Of a stretch of DNA of 64,000 bases, positions 27,092 through 35,742 are shown piece after piece. The notes beneath the pieces are model-generated. The model did not search any database and had not been told where the DNA came from. It was given only the letters and a program-made list of their open reading frames with translations. This DNA is from Olsenella_K absiana (lineage in GTDB: Bacteria > Actinomycetota > Coriobacteriia > Coriobacteriales > Atopobiaceae), in NCBI RefSeq assembly GCF_036408855.1, contig NZ_JAZGJQ010000001.1, forward strand, positions 310,001 to 374,000, written 5' to 3'. Positions within the stretch are counted from its first letter, which is position 1; every line of letters begins with the position of its first letter. A program made the position numbers and the translations under genes.

Positions 27092-29161
27092 ATGAAGAGG
27101 CTCCAGTGCGACGTGGTGATCGCAGGCTGCGGGGCAGCGGGCCTCTACACCGCGCTCAAGCTGCCGCGCAACTACAAGATCGTGATGCTCGCCAAGGGCG
27201 ACATCCAGACCTGCGACTCCATGCTCGCCCAGGGCGGCATCTCGGTGCTGCACGACAAGGACGACTACGACTCCTTCTACGAGGACACGATGAGGGCGGG
27301 CCACTACGAGAACCGCCCCGAGAGCGTCGACATCCTCATCCGCAGCTCGCGCACCATCATCAACGACCTGATCAGCTACGGCGTCCGCTTCAACCGCACG
27401 CCCTCCGGCGAGCTCGCCTACACGCGCGAGGGCGCCCACTCGCGCCCGCGCATCCTATTCCACGAGGACATCACCGGCCGCGAGATCACCGAGACCCTGC
27501 TCCTGCAGGTGCGCGCCTGCCGCAACGTGGAGATCTACGAGAACACCGAGATGGTGGACATCCTCGTCGACCAGGGCACGGGCGACCAGAAGGTCTGCAC
27601 GGGCATCCGCGCCGAGGACCACGACAACGCGGACGAGGTCTACGAGATCTACTCGCGCTTCACGGTGCTCGCCACGGGCGGCATCGGCGGCTGCTTCGAG
27701 CACTCCACCAACTTCCCGATCCTCACCGGCGACGGCTGTCGCATCGCCGCCAAGCACGGCGTGGCGCTTGAGCACATGGACTACGTGCAGATCCACCCCA
27801 CGAGCCTCTACTCGAGCGAGCCGGGCCGCTCGTTCCTCATCTCCGAGAGCGCCCGCGGCGAGGGGGCCATCCTCCTCAACTCCAAGATGGAGCGCTTCTG
27901 CGACGAGCTGCAGCCACGCGACGTGGTCGCCCAGGCGATCCTCGCCGAGATGAGGCGCGAGGGGACCAAGCACGTGTGGCTCTCCTTCGAGAGGATCAAG
28001 CCCTCCATCATCAAGACCCACTTCAAGCACATCTACGAGTACTGCCTCGCGCAGGGCTACGACATCCTCTCCGAGCCCATCCCGGTCGTGCCCGCCCAGC
28101 ACTACTTCATGGGCGGCATCCGCGTGAACACCAACGCCGAGACCACGATGTCGCGCCTCTTCGCCGTCGGCGAGACCGCCTGTACCGGCGTCCACGGCAA
28201 GAACCGCCTGGCGAGCAACTCGCTGCTCGAGTGCCTCGTGTTCGCGCGCCGGGCGGCGGAGCGGATCATCATCGAGCACACCAAGGACATGCGCCCCACG
28301 ATGGACCCCTCGGTCCTGAACGTGGCGACCGAGCAGCACATCCGCTACGCCCTCCAGGAGGACATGCCCTCCGGCGACGTCTCGACCGACGCGGTCGTCT
28401 CCGGGCGCAAGCACGCGCGCGTGGAGGTGATCGCCAAGCAGGACGGCGTCATCGCGGGCCTCGCCGTCTTCACCCACGTCTTCGAGATCCTCGACCCCAC
28501 CACGGTGGTGACCTCGCTCGTGCGCGACGGCGACCGCATCCACGCCGGCCAGCTGCTCGCCTCCGTCGAGGGCGACGTGCGCATCCTGCTGGCGGGGGAG
28601 AGGACGGCCCTCAACTACCTGCAGCACATGAGCGGCGTGGCGACCTACACGCGGCGGATGGTGGACCTGCTCGCCGCCGCCGGCTCCCACGCCAAGCTCG
28701 TCGACACGCGCAAGACCACGCCGGGCATGCGCGTCTTCGACAAGGCGGCCGTGCGCATCGGCGGGGGCGGCAACCACCGCACGGGCCTCTCCGATGCGGT
28801 GCTCCTCAAGGACAACCACATCAACGCCGCCGGCGGCGTCAAGCCCGCGATCGCGGCGGCGCGCATGCGCGTCTCCTTCATGTGCAAGATCGAGGTCGAG
28901 TGCGAGACCATCGAGATGGTGCGCGAGGCGGTGGAGGCCGGTGCGGACGTCATCATGCTCGACAACATGAGCCGCGATGACATGCGCGAGTCCATCCGCC
29001 TGATCGACCACCGCGCCCTGTGCGAGATCTCGGGCAACGTGAGCGAGGAGAACGTAGCGCAGCTGGCCGACCTCGACGTCGACATCATCTCCTCGGGCGC
29101 GCTGACGCACAGCTCGGGCATCGTCGACATCTCGATGAAGCACCTGGAGATCCTCGACTAG
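27092..29161 (+). CDS. nadB-nadC: Fused L-aspartate oxidase / nicotinate-nucleotide pyrophosphorylase, 689 aa
   Basis: Residues 1-~405 are NadB: FAD motif VVIAGCGAAGLYTA, MLAQGGISV, LATGGIGGCFEHSTN, DYVQIHPTSLY, the RLASNSLLECLVFARRAAE block with the substrate Arg. Residues ~410-689 are NadC: HIRYALQEDMPSGDVSTDAV, ALNYLQHMSGVAT, KLVDTRKTTPGMR, AVLLKDNHI, and DVIMLDNMS. The NadB helical C-terminal domain (roughly the last 120 residues in E. coli-type proteins) is absent; NadC starts almost immediately after the FAD/capping core. The fusion puts iminoaspartate formation and quinolinate consumption in one protein beside nadA. ATG 27092 follows GGGGAGGGG. No frameshift or stop separates the halves. 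Confidence 0.95.
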   Translation: MKRLQCDVVIAGCGAAGLYTALKLPRNYKIVMLAKGDIQTCDSMLAQGGISVLHDKDDYDSFYEDTMRAGHYENRPESVDILIRSSRTIINDLISYGVRFNRTPSGELAYTREGAHSRPRILFHEDITGREITETLLLQVRACRNVEIYENTEMVDILVDQGTGDQKVCTGIRAEDHDNADEVYEIYSRFTVLATGGIGGCFEHSTNFPILTGDGCRIAAKHGVALEHMDYVQIHPTSLYSSEPGRSFLISESARGEGAILLNSKMERFCDELQPRDVVAQAILAEMRREGTKHVWLSFERIKPSIIKTHFKHIYEYCLAQGYDILSEPIPVVPAQHYFMGGIRVNTNAETTMSRLFAVGETACTGVHGKNRLASNSLLECLVFARRAAERIIIEHTKDMRPTMDPSVLNVATEQHIRYALQEDMPSGDVSTDAVVSGRKHARVEVIAKQDGVIAGLAVFTHVFEILDPTTVVTSLVRDGDRIHAGQLLASVEGDVRILLAGERTALNYLQHMSGVATYTRRMVDLLAAAGSHAKLVDTRKTTPGMRVFDKAAVRIGGGGNHRTGLSDAVLLKDNHINAAGGVKPAIAAARMRVSFMCKIEVECETIEMVREAVEAGADVIMLDNMSRDDMRESIRLIDHRALCEISGNVSEENVAQLADLDVDIISSGALTHSSGIVDISMKHLEILD

Positions 29162-29175
29162 AGCCCGCCGCCCGC

Positions 29176-29200
29176 AGGGCGCCCGCGCGGGCGGGCGCCT
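29176..29200. terminator. Hairpin between convergent nadB-nadC and MFS genes
   Basis: AGG-GCGCCCGC pairs with GCGGGCGCCT through a 7-bp and a 3-bp stem with a single-base bulge. It lies in the 59-bp gap between converging genes. GC-rich and without a T-tract. Confidence 0.45.
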
Positions 29201-29220
29201 GGGGCGGACGTCCTTCTCCG

Positions 29221-30468
29221 CTAGGCGGCCTCCTCCTCGGCGCGCCCGCGCTCCGGAACGCGCCACATAACCGCGAAGCCGACGACGAACAGGATGACGA
29301 CGGAGAAGACGCCGAGCGAGCCGGAGCCGGTGAGCTGCGTCATGGTCGCGACGATGAAGGTGCCCATGATGGCGGCGTACTTGCCGAAGATGTCGAAGAA
29401 GCCGAAGTACTCGTTGGCGTGGTCCTTGGGGCAGAGCTTGCCGAACATCGAGCGAGAGAGCGCCTGGATGCCGCCCTGGAAGAGGCCGACCATGATGGCG
29501 AGGAACCAGAACTCGGCGGCGGTGCGCAGGAAGAAGGCCGCGAACAGGGTGATGAAGGTGTAGCCGACGATGCCTGCGAGCAGCATCCGCTTGGTGCCGA
29601 AGCGCGAGCCCATCCTGCCGTAGGCGATGGCGGAGGGGAAGGCCACGAACTGGGTAACGAGCAGCGCCAGCACGAGCTGGGTGCCGTCGATGCCGAGGTC
29701 GGAGCCATAGCTGGTCGAGAGCTTGATGATGGTGTGCACGCCGTCGATGTAGAAGAAGTAGGCGACGACGTAGTAGCGCATGGTGCGGTCGGCCCATATC
29801 TTTCGGGCGGTGGCGCCGATGCCTCGGATCGCGCGGGAGACGGGGTGGTCCTGCCGTGGCTTGTAGTGGGTCTGCCGCACGTTCCTGAGCAGCGGCACTG
29901 TGAAGGCCACCCACCAGGCGGCGGTGACCAGGAACGAGATCTGCATGGCCGTCCTCATGGAGATGCCGAAGGGGCGCACGAGGACGATCGCGAGGCAGGC
30001 GACGAAGGGGATCGTGGAGCCGACGTAGCCCCAGGCGTAGCCCTGGCTCGAGACCTCGTCCATGCGATCGTCTGTCGTGGCGTCCACGAGCAGGGCGTCG
30101 TAGAACACCATCGAGGTGTTGAGCATGACCGAGGAGACGACGTAGACGACGAGGAAGGCCATGGGGGCGGTGGGGATGCCCATTGCGACGGTCGCCACGG
30201 CGCCGGTGAGCACGCAGCCGAGCACGAAGCGCTTCTTCATGCCCTGCATGTCGGCCATGCTGCCGAGGACGGGCATGAGAAGGGCGATGATCAGCGAGGC
30301 CACCGTCTCGGCGTAGCTCCACGCCACGAGTGCCGGCCCGTCCGCGAGCGACTTGAAGTAGATGGGGATGACGCTCGAGGCGAGAAGCACGAGCGCGCTG
30401 TTGCCCACGTCGTAGAGGACCCAGCTCCTCTCGGTCCTGTCGAGCCTGCGCCCTGCCATGCGAACCAC
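29221..30468 (-). CDS. MFS transporter of the UMF1/Atg22-like group, 415 aa
   Basis: About twelve hydrophobic segments. The N-terminus reads ERSWVLYDVGNSALVLL, with YDVGNSA typical of the UMF1/Atg22-like family of major facilitators; later MLNTSMVFYDALLVD and GLFQGGIQALSRSMFGKL also fit. The family includes eukaryotic vacuolar amino-acid effluxers, but bacterial substrates are unknown. The start at GTG 30468 has AGGAG 7 bp upstream; ATG 30459 is an alternative three codons later. It converges on the nad genes and is divergent from the phospholipase-like gene. Confidence 0.85.
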   Translation of the reverse strand: MVRMAGRRLDRTERSWVLYDVGNSALVLLASSVIPIYFKSLADGPALVAWSYAETVASLIIALLMPVLGSMADMQGMKKRFVLGCVLTGAVATVAMGIPTAPMAFLVVYVVSSVMLNTSMVFYDALLVDATTDDRMDEVSSQGYAWGYVGSTIPFVACLAIVLVRPFGISMRTAMQISFLVTAAWWVAFTVPLLRNVRQTHYKPRQDHPVSRAIRGIGATARKIWADRTMRYYVVAYFFYIDGVHTIIKLSTSYGSDLGIDGTQLVLALLVTQFVAFPSAIAYGRMGSRFGTKRMLLAGIVGYTFITLFAAFFLRTAAEFWFLAIMVGLFQGGIQALSRSMFGKLCPKDHANEYFGFFDIFGKYAAIMGTFIVATMTQLTGSGSLGVFSVVILFVVGFAVMWRVPERGRAEEEAA

Positions 30469-30716
30469 CGTCCCTCTCCTCGGGGCGCCTCCTCGGGGTG
30501 CGTGACCCCCGCCGCCGGCGCCGTCCTGCGCAAATGGCGACAGACCATGCTAGCCCTGTCGGGCCTAGCCCATTATCAGCCGCGCGTAATCTGAGCGTAA
30601 GGTGGCGTCGGCGTGGGGCGCGGGCCCTCCCGGGGACGCTTGCGCTACGCTACGCTCTGAGCGGAGGCTGCCCGCCCGGCAGGTGCCGGCGGGCCTGGGG
30701 GATGGAGGAGCGGACG

Positions 30717-31670
30717 ATGCCTGCGGTCATGACCCACGACTTCTTTGGACGGGACGCCTTCGGGGCGGTCCTCGGCTCCGTCGAGCTCTCGACGGCGGAC
30801 GAGAGGGACGCCTTCCTCCTGGGCAACCAGGGGCCGGACCCCTTCTTCTACCTCGTGCTCGACCCCATAGGGAGCCGCCCCTACAGGGAGGTGGGCAGCC
30901 GGCTGCACCACGAGCGCCCCTCGCGGGTGCTGGCCTCGCTGGCGCGCGCGGCGCGTGACCCCTACGCGGGCGACGAGGGCGTCGCGTGCGCCTACGTGGC
31001 GGGCTTCCTCTGCCACTACCTCCTCGACTCTACGGTGCACCCGCTCGTCTACTTCTGGGAGCGCGGCCTCACCGCCGCCGGCGTCGAGGGGCTCGACCGC
31101 GGCGACTCGGGGCGGGTGCACGCCGAGGTGGAGCGCGACCTCGACGAGATGGTCCTCTTCGCGAAGCGCCACCAGACCATCCGCGCCTACCGCCCCTACG
31201 AGCACGTCCTTCTCGCCCAGGACCGCGTGCTCACACGCGTCGGCCGCCTCTTCGCGGAGCAGGTCGCCGAGCTCTCGGGCGCGGCCGTAGAGGAGGCCGC
31301 CCACGCCTACCCGCACGCGGTCGAGTGCTTCCGCGTGGCGCAGCGCGCCTTCTTCGCCCCCGACCCGTTGAAGCTCGACCTGGCGGGTGCGGTCGAGCGT
31401 GCGTTCTCCCCGAGCCGCTACTCGCTGTACCGGGCCATGGCGCACCGCGTGCGGCCCGAGGAGACGAGCGACTTCGACAACCGGGAGCACCTCCCGTGGG
31501 AGAACCCCTTCACCGGCGAGCGCTCCCGCGCCTCGTTCTGGGACCTCTACGAGGCGGCCCTCGGCAGGGTGACCTTCTCGGTCGAGGAGCTGCTCGCCGA
31601 CGGCGCGGACGAGCGGGTCGCGCGGACGATCACGCGCGGCCTCGACTTCTCCGGCGAGCCCGTGGAATAG
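30717..31670 (+). CDS. Zinc-dependent phospholipase C-like protein, 317 aa
   Basis: Resembles the zinc-dependent phospholipase C/'HxxxDxxxH' family. Seen: MTHDFFGRDAF near the start, LGNQGPDPFFYL, and the helix GFLCHYLLDSTVHPLVYF with metal-ligand-like His/Asp/His spacing. No signal peptide, so probably cytoplasmic or membrane-associated, which argues against a secreted toxin. GGAGG lies 8 bp before ATG 30717; ATG 30729 is a close alternative. Widespread in Firmicutes and Coriobacteriia with no proven function. Confidence 0.75.
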   Translation: MPAVMTHDFFGRDAFGAVLGSVELSTADERDAFLLGNQGPDPFFYLVLDPIGSRPYREVGSRLHHERPSRVLASLARAARDPYAGDEGVACAYVAGFLCHYLLDSTVHPLVYFWERGLTAAGVEGLDRGDSGRVHAEVERDLDEMVLFAKRHQTIRAYRPYEHVLLAQDRVLTRVGRLFAEQVAELSGAAVEEAAHAYPHAVECFRVAQRAFFAPDPLKLDLAGAVERAFSPSRYSLYRAMAHRVRPEETSDFDNREHLPWENPFTGERSRASFWDLYEAALGRVTFSVEELLADGADERVARTITRGLDFSGEPVE

Positions 31671-31733
31671 CGCCCGGCCGCTCCGCGAACGGTAGGGAGC
31701 GCGCTCGCGCAGCCACGAACCTGTCCTTTCGCG

Positions 31734-31739
31734 TAAGAT
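31734..31739 (+). promoter_or_regulatory. -10 element TAAGAT of the DXS-like gene
   Basis: TAAGAT ~100 bp before the DXS-like ATG, after the stop of the previous gene. No clear -35. Confidence 0.35.
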
Positions 31740-31837
31740 GGTGTGTCGGCGCGTCCGCCCCGCGGCGGACGGCGACGTGCCGGTCCGGGCTGGCGTGCCC
31801 AGTCCCCGAACGAGGAGCCAGGGGGTAGAGCGGGAAC

Positions 31838-33583
31838 ATGGGCAGGTATCTGGATCGCATCGACAGTCCGCGAGACCTGAAGGGCCTCTCCACCTCCGAG
31901 CTCGTCGAGCTGGCCGGGGAGTGTCGCTCGGCGATCATCGAGAGCGTCGGCGTGACCGGTGGCCACATGGGCTCCAACCTCGCGGTCGTCGAGGCCACCA
32001 TCGCGTTGCACTACGTCTTCGATGCGCCGCGCGACAAGATCGTCTTCGACGTGTCACACCAGTGCTACACGCACAAGATGCTCACCGGCCGCAAGGCGGC
32101 CTTCACCGACCCAGCCCACTTTGGCGAGTGCTCCGGGTTCACCAACCCCCAGGAGAGCCCCTACGACATCTTCCGCTGCGGCCACACCTCCCAGGGGGTG
32201 AGCCTCGCCCTGGGGCTGGCCAAGGCGCGCGACCTGCTCGGCCAGAGCCACAACGTGGTCTGCGTCCTCGGCGACGGCGCGCTGTCCGGCGGCGAGGCCT
32301 TCGAGGGCCTCGACAACGCGGCGGTCGTTGGCACCAACCTGATCGTCGTCTTCAACGACAACGAGATGTCGATCGCGCCCAACTCCGGCGGCATCTACGA
32401 GGGCCTGCGCGAGCTGCGCGAGAGCGGCGGCACCTCCGAGCGAAACGTCTTCCGCGACCTCGGCCTGGACTACCGCTACGTCGAGGAGGGCAACGACGTC
32501 GGCGCGCTCGTCAGCGCCTTCAGCGAGGTCAAGGACATAGACCACCCCGTCGTGGTCCACATCCACACCCTCAAGGGCAAGGGGATGCCCTGGGCGGAGC
32601 AGAACAAGGAGGCCTCCCACTCCGTCGCCTCCGCCGCCGAGCGCACCTCGCGCGAGGTGGCCGACACCTACCAGCAGATCACCCGTGACTTCATGAGCAT
32701 CAAGATGGCCGCAGACCCCACGGTCCTGGCCATCAACGCCGGCGCGCCGGGCGGCGTGGGGCTCACGCCGGAGTTCCGGGCCCTCTCGGGCGAGCAGTTC
32801 GTGGACACCGGGATCACGGAGCCGCACGCCGTGGCGTTCGCCGCCGGCTGCGCGCGCGGCGGGGCCAAGCCCGTCTTCTACGTGATGGCGACCTTCCTGC
32901 AGCGCGCCTACGACCAGCTCATGCTCGAGCTCGCGCTCAACCGCTGCCCCGCGACCATCCTCGTCTTCGGCGCGGGCTTCTACGACATCGACGCGACCCA
33001 CTCCGGCACGACCGACCTCGTCACCACGGGCAACGTCCCCGGCCTCACCTGCCTCGCCCCCGCGACCCGCCAGGAGTACCTCGCCATGCTCGACTGGTCG
33101 ATCGACCAGACGGAGCGCCCCGTCGTCATCCGCGTGCCCGAGAAGGTCCTCGAGGGAGAGGGCGCGTGCGGCTTCGACGCGGCGCGTCCCGGCGGCTGGC
33201 ACCTCGTGCGCCCGGGCGGCAGGATCTGCATCCTGAGCATCGGCGCCACGGTGGAGATGGCCCTCCAGGTCGCCGACCTCCTCGACGAGCGCGACGGGAT
33301 CCGCCCCACGGTCGTCGAGGCGCTCAACTACTCGAGCTTCGACGAGCCCCTGCTCGACTCCCTCGAGGCCGGCCACGACATCGTGGTGACGCTCGAGCCG
33401 GGAATCCTGTGCGGCGGCTTCGGAGAGAAGGTGTGCCGCTACTTTGGCGCCTCCCACCTGAGGGTGCTGTGCTACGGCGGCCGGAAGGAGTTCCTCGACC
33501 GCGTGCCGACCGAGGAGTTCTTCCACATCTACCACTTCACGCCGGCAGACATCGTCTCCGACATAGAGAGCCTCGAGGTCTAG
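31838..33583 (+). CDS. DXS-like thiamine-diphosphate enzyme, 581 aa
   Basis: Transketolase-type protein with the domain order of 1-deoxyxylulose-5-phosphate synthase: VSHQCYTHKMLTGR, CGHTSQGVSLALG, the TPP/Mg motif GDGALSGGEAFEG...N, FNDNEMSIAPNSGG, catalytic Glu in DTGITEPHAVAFAAG, and FLQRAYDQ. It is ~40 residues shorter than classical DXS. It lacks the DRAG...DG.TH.G glyceraldehyde-phosphate block: the region reads VFGAGFYDIDATHSGTTDL, and the later RYPRG is IRVPEK. It may be a short Firmicutes-type DXS or a paralogue with another acceptor. ATG 31838. vsr starts 4 bp after its stop. Confidence 0.75.
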   Translation: MGRYLDRIDSPRDLKGLSTSELVELAGECRSAIIESVGVTGGHMGSNLAVVEATIALHYVFDAPRDKIVFDVSHQCYTHKMLTGRKAAFTDPAHFGECSGFTNPQESPYDIFRCGHTSQGVSLALGLAKARDLLGQSHNVVCVLGDGALSGGEAFEGLDNAAVVGTNLIVVFNDNEMSIAPNSGGIYEGLRELRESGGTSERNVFRDLGLDYRYVEEGNDVGALVSAFSEVKDIDHPVVVHIHTLKGKGMPWAEQNKEASHSVASAAERTSREVADTYQQITRDFMSIKMAADPTVLAINAGAPGGVGLTPEFRALSGEQFVDTGITEPHAVAFAAGCARGGAKPVFYVMATFLQRAYDQLMLELALNRCPATILVFGAGFYDIDATHSGTTDLVTTGNVPGLTCLAPATRQEYLAMLDWSIDQTERPVVIRVPEKVLEGEGACGFDAARPGGWHLVRPGGRICILSIGATVEMALQVADLLDERDGIRPTVVEALNYSSFDEPLLDSLEAGHDIVVTLEPGILCGGFGEKVCRYFGASHLRVLCYGGRKEFLDRVPTEEFFHIYHFTPADIVSDIESLEV

Positions 33584-33587
33584 GGCG

Positions 33588-34154
33588 GTGCCCTCGGAGG
33601 GGACCGCGGAGGGGCAGGCGGAGGGGCCCGTCCCCGCGCCCGTGGTGAGCCTCGCCACGCGCCACGTGATGCAGGCCAACCGCAGCGTCGACACCAAGCC
33701 GGAGCTCAGGGTGAGGCAGGCCCTGCGCGAGAGGGGCCTTCCCGGCTACCGGCTGCACTGGAAGAAGGCCCCGGGGAGGCCGGACGTCTGCTACCCGGGA
33801 CGCAGGCTCGCCATCTTCGTGAACGGCTGCTACTGGCACCACTGCGCGTGGTGCCAGATGGCCCTACCCAAGAGCAACGTGGAGTTCTGGCGCCAGAAGT
33901 TCGCCCGTAACCGGGCGCGCGACGTGCGCGACGCCAACCGGCTCGCCTCGGCCGGCTGGACCGTCCTGGTGGTGTGGGAGTGCCGCCTCGCCAAGGGGCG
34001 CTTCGGGCCGACGATGGACGAGGTCGCGCTCGAGGTGCGCCGCGCCGGCGAGGGCGGTCCCCGCGCAGGGCGCGTCGTCGAGGTGGGGTCGCCCGCGCCC
34101 TGGAGGCTCGCCCGCGCCCGCGCCAGGATCCGACGGCTGCGCCGCTCGAGGTAG
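33588..34154 (+). CDS. vsr: Very-short-patch (Vsr) mismatch endonuclease, 188 aa
   Basis: Nicks 5' of T:G mismatches produced by deamination of 5-methylcytosine. Seen: RSVDTKPELRVRQALRERG, YRLHWKKAPGRPDVCYPGRRLAIFVNGCYWHHC (catalytic Asp, Zn-site His/Cys), WRQKFARNRARDV and GWTVLVVWEC, in the family order. The C-terminal ~40 residues are an Arg/Pro-rich extension. The start is GTG 33588; the first ~25 residues are not conserved and ATG 33669 would also fit the family. No cytosine-C5 methyltransferase gene is in the window, so it is an orphan here. Confidence 0.9.
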   Translation: MPSEGTAEGQAEGPVPAPVVSLATRHVMQANRSVDTKPELRVRQALRERGLPGYRLHWKKAPGRPDVCYPGRRLAIFVNGCYWHHCAWCQMALPKSNVEFWRQKFARNRARDVRDANRLASAGWTVLVVWECRLAKGRFGPTMDEVALEVRRAGEGGPRAGRVVEVGSPAPWRLARARARIRRLRRSR

Positions 34155-34255
34155 GGCCGCCGCCGTCCGGGCGGGGGCCAGACCAGAAGGGCCTTCGGGG
34201 CGTCGCCCAGGCGGCGTGGCCACCATGCCATCGTGCAGCAGGCCTCGTCGCTTCC

Positions 34256-34284
34256 TTGTGCGACAAAAACAAGTCGGGTATTTT
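34256..34284 (+). promoter_or_regulatory. Promoter of the metallophosphoesterase gene
   Basis: TTGTGC (34256-34261), 17-bp spacer, TATTTT (34279-34284), in an unusually AT-rich patch. ACAAAA (34263-34268) and TTTTGT (34281-34286) form an inverted repeat around the spacer and -10. Confidence 0.5.
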
Positions 34285-34304
34285 GTTTCGGATGGGAGGT
34301 TTGC

Positions 34305-35108
34305 ATGGCGACCTACGTAGTCTCCGACATCCACGGCCACTTCAAGACGTTCGAGCGCCTGCTCGAGGACGTCTCGCCCGGCGCAGAGGACCAGGTCTGG
34401 GTCCTCGGCGACATGATCGACCGCGGTCCCGACCCGGTCTCGGTCATGAGGGCCTGCCGCGACCTCCCGGGCGCCCACGTCCTCATGGGCAACCACGAGG
34501 ACCTCATGAGGGACTTCCTCCTCAACGGGGAGGAGGACCAGACGGCGGCCGTCAACTGGGCGATCAACGGGGGCGGCACCACGATGGAGGGCCTCGACAA
34601 GCTGCCCCACGACGAGGAGCTCGACCTCCTCGAGTGGGCGCTCGAGCTCCCCACGGCGGGACACGTGCGCGTGGGCGCGCGCCCCTTCCTCCTCGTGCAC
34701 GCGGGCCTGCGCCCGCTGGACCTCACGGCGGGGACGGACTGGGACGACGCGGCCCTCGAGGGCCTGCTCGAGCGCCAGTCAGTCGAGGACGTGCTCTGGA
34801 TCCGCGAGGAATTCTGGGGTGCGCCGACCGGCCTCCTGGACGCCCGCGGCGAGGGGCCGATCGTCGTCGCCGGCCACACGCCGGTCCCCTACGTCGAGCC
34901 GATCGCGGACGCCTTCGACCGCCCGGCGCGCAACGAGGAGGGCCTCTGCCAGATGATGCGTGTCGGCGCCTCGGAGGCGACGGGCGGAGTGGCCGACCGC
35001 TGGGCCATAGACTGCGGGGCGGCGGGCGGCGCCGGCTGGGGGAGGATCCTCATGCTGCGCCTGGACGACGAGCGCGAGTTCTACGCCACCGTGGAGGAGG
35101 GCGAGTAG
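34305..35108 (+). CDS. PPP-family metallophosphoesterase / Ser-Thr phosphatase, 267 aa
   Basis: Calcineurin-like phosphoesterase with the complete PPP signature set: SDIHGH (DxH) at residue ~7, GDMIDRGPD (GDxxDRG), GNHEDLMRD (GNHE), LVHAG, and VAGHTPV, so the dinuclear metal site looks intact. Known relatives are bacterial Ser/Thr phosphatases or ApaH-like enzymes; the substrate is undecided. It could oppose the kinase at 10798, which is inference only. GGGAGG precedes ATG 34305. Confidence 0.85.
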   Translation: MATYVVSDIHGHFKTFERLLEDVSPGAEDQVWVLGDMIDRGPDPVSVMRACRDLPGAHVLMGNHEDLMRDFLLNGEEDQTAAVNWAINGGGTTMEGLDKLPHDEELDLLEWALELPTAGHVRVGARPFLLVHAGLRPLDLTAGTDWDDAALEGLLERQSVEDVLWIREEFWGAPTGLLDARGEGPIVVAGHTPVPYVEPIADAFDRPARNEEGLCQMMRVGASEATGGVADRWAIDCGAAGGAGWGRILMLRLDDEREFYATVEEGE

Positions 35109-35109
35109 G

Positions 35110-35742
35110 GTGGCCCGCTGGGATGCGGGCGCCGGCGAGGCCGGGCGCGCGCACGCCAGGCCGGAGCGGGTGGTGCACCCGCTGCCTCCGGTCGTGGGCC
35201 CCGAGAGCCGCGTCCTTCTCCTCGGCACCATGCCGAGCCCCAGGTCGCGCGAGCGGGGCTACCACTACGGCAACCCGCAGAACCGCTTCTGGCGCGTCAT
35301 CGCCGCCCTGTGGGACGAGGAGGTGCCGGCCGACGTCGCGGGCAAGCGCGAGCTGTGCCTGCGCCACCGCCTCGCGCTCGACGACGTCCTTCTCGCCTGC
35401 ACCATCACGGGGGCGTCCGACTCCTCGATAGAGGACCCCGTGCCCAACGACCTCTCGCGTATACTTGAGGTCGCACCGATCGTGCGGGTGTTCTGCACGG
35501 GCACGGCGGCCTTCAGGCTCTACCGGCGCTACGTGGAGCCCGAGGTGGGGATGGAGGCGACCTGCCTCCCCTCCACGAGCCCGGCAAACGCGCGCTGGCG
35601 GCTGCCGGACCTCGTGGAGGCGTACCGCCCCGTCCGCGAGGCGGCGGACGGCGTGCCTGCCGGCGGACGGCGCGCCGGCGGCAACGGCGGTGCGGGCGAG
35701 TGGACGCGAGACTCTAAGGACGGGTCATGGGAAAGCAGTTAG
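35110..35742 (+). CDS. DNA-deoxyinosine (hypoxanthine) glycosylase, uracil-DNA-glycosylase superfamily, 210 aa
   Basis: Residues ~18-165 match the small hypoxanthine/uracil glycosylase family: HPLPPVVGPESRVLLLGTMPS, GYHYGNPQNRFWRVI, DVLLACTITGASDSSIEDP, FCTGTAAF and LPSTSPANA (C-terminal His/Ser block in uracil glycosylases). It removes deaminated bases, giving an abasic site. Start GTG 35110 is 1 bp after the upstream stop, so it is coupled to the phosphatase gene. The last ~45 residues are Gly-rich and overlap the next gene by 16 bp. Confidence 0.82.
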   Translation: MARWDAGAGEAGRAHARPERVVHPLPPVVGPESRVLLLGTMPSPRSRERGYHYGNPQNRFWRVIAALWDEEVPADVAGKRELCLRHRLALDDVLLACTITGASDSSIEDPVPNDLSRILEVAPIVRVFCTGTAAFRLYRRYVEPEVGMEATCLPSTSPANARWRLPDLVEAYRPVREAADGVPAGGRRAGGNGGAGEWTRDSKDGSWESS

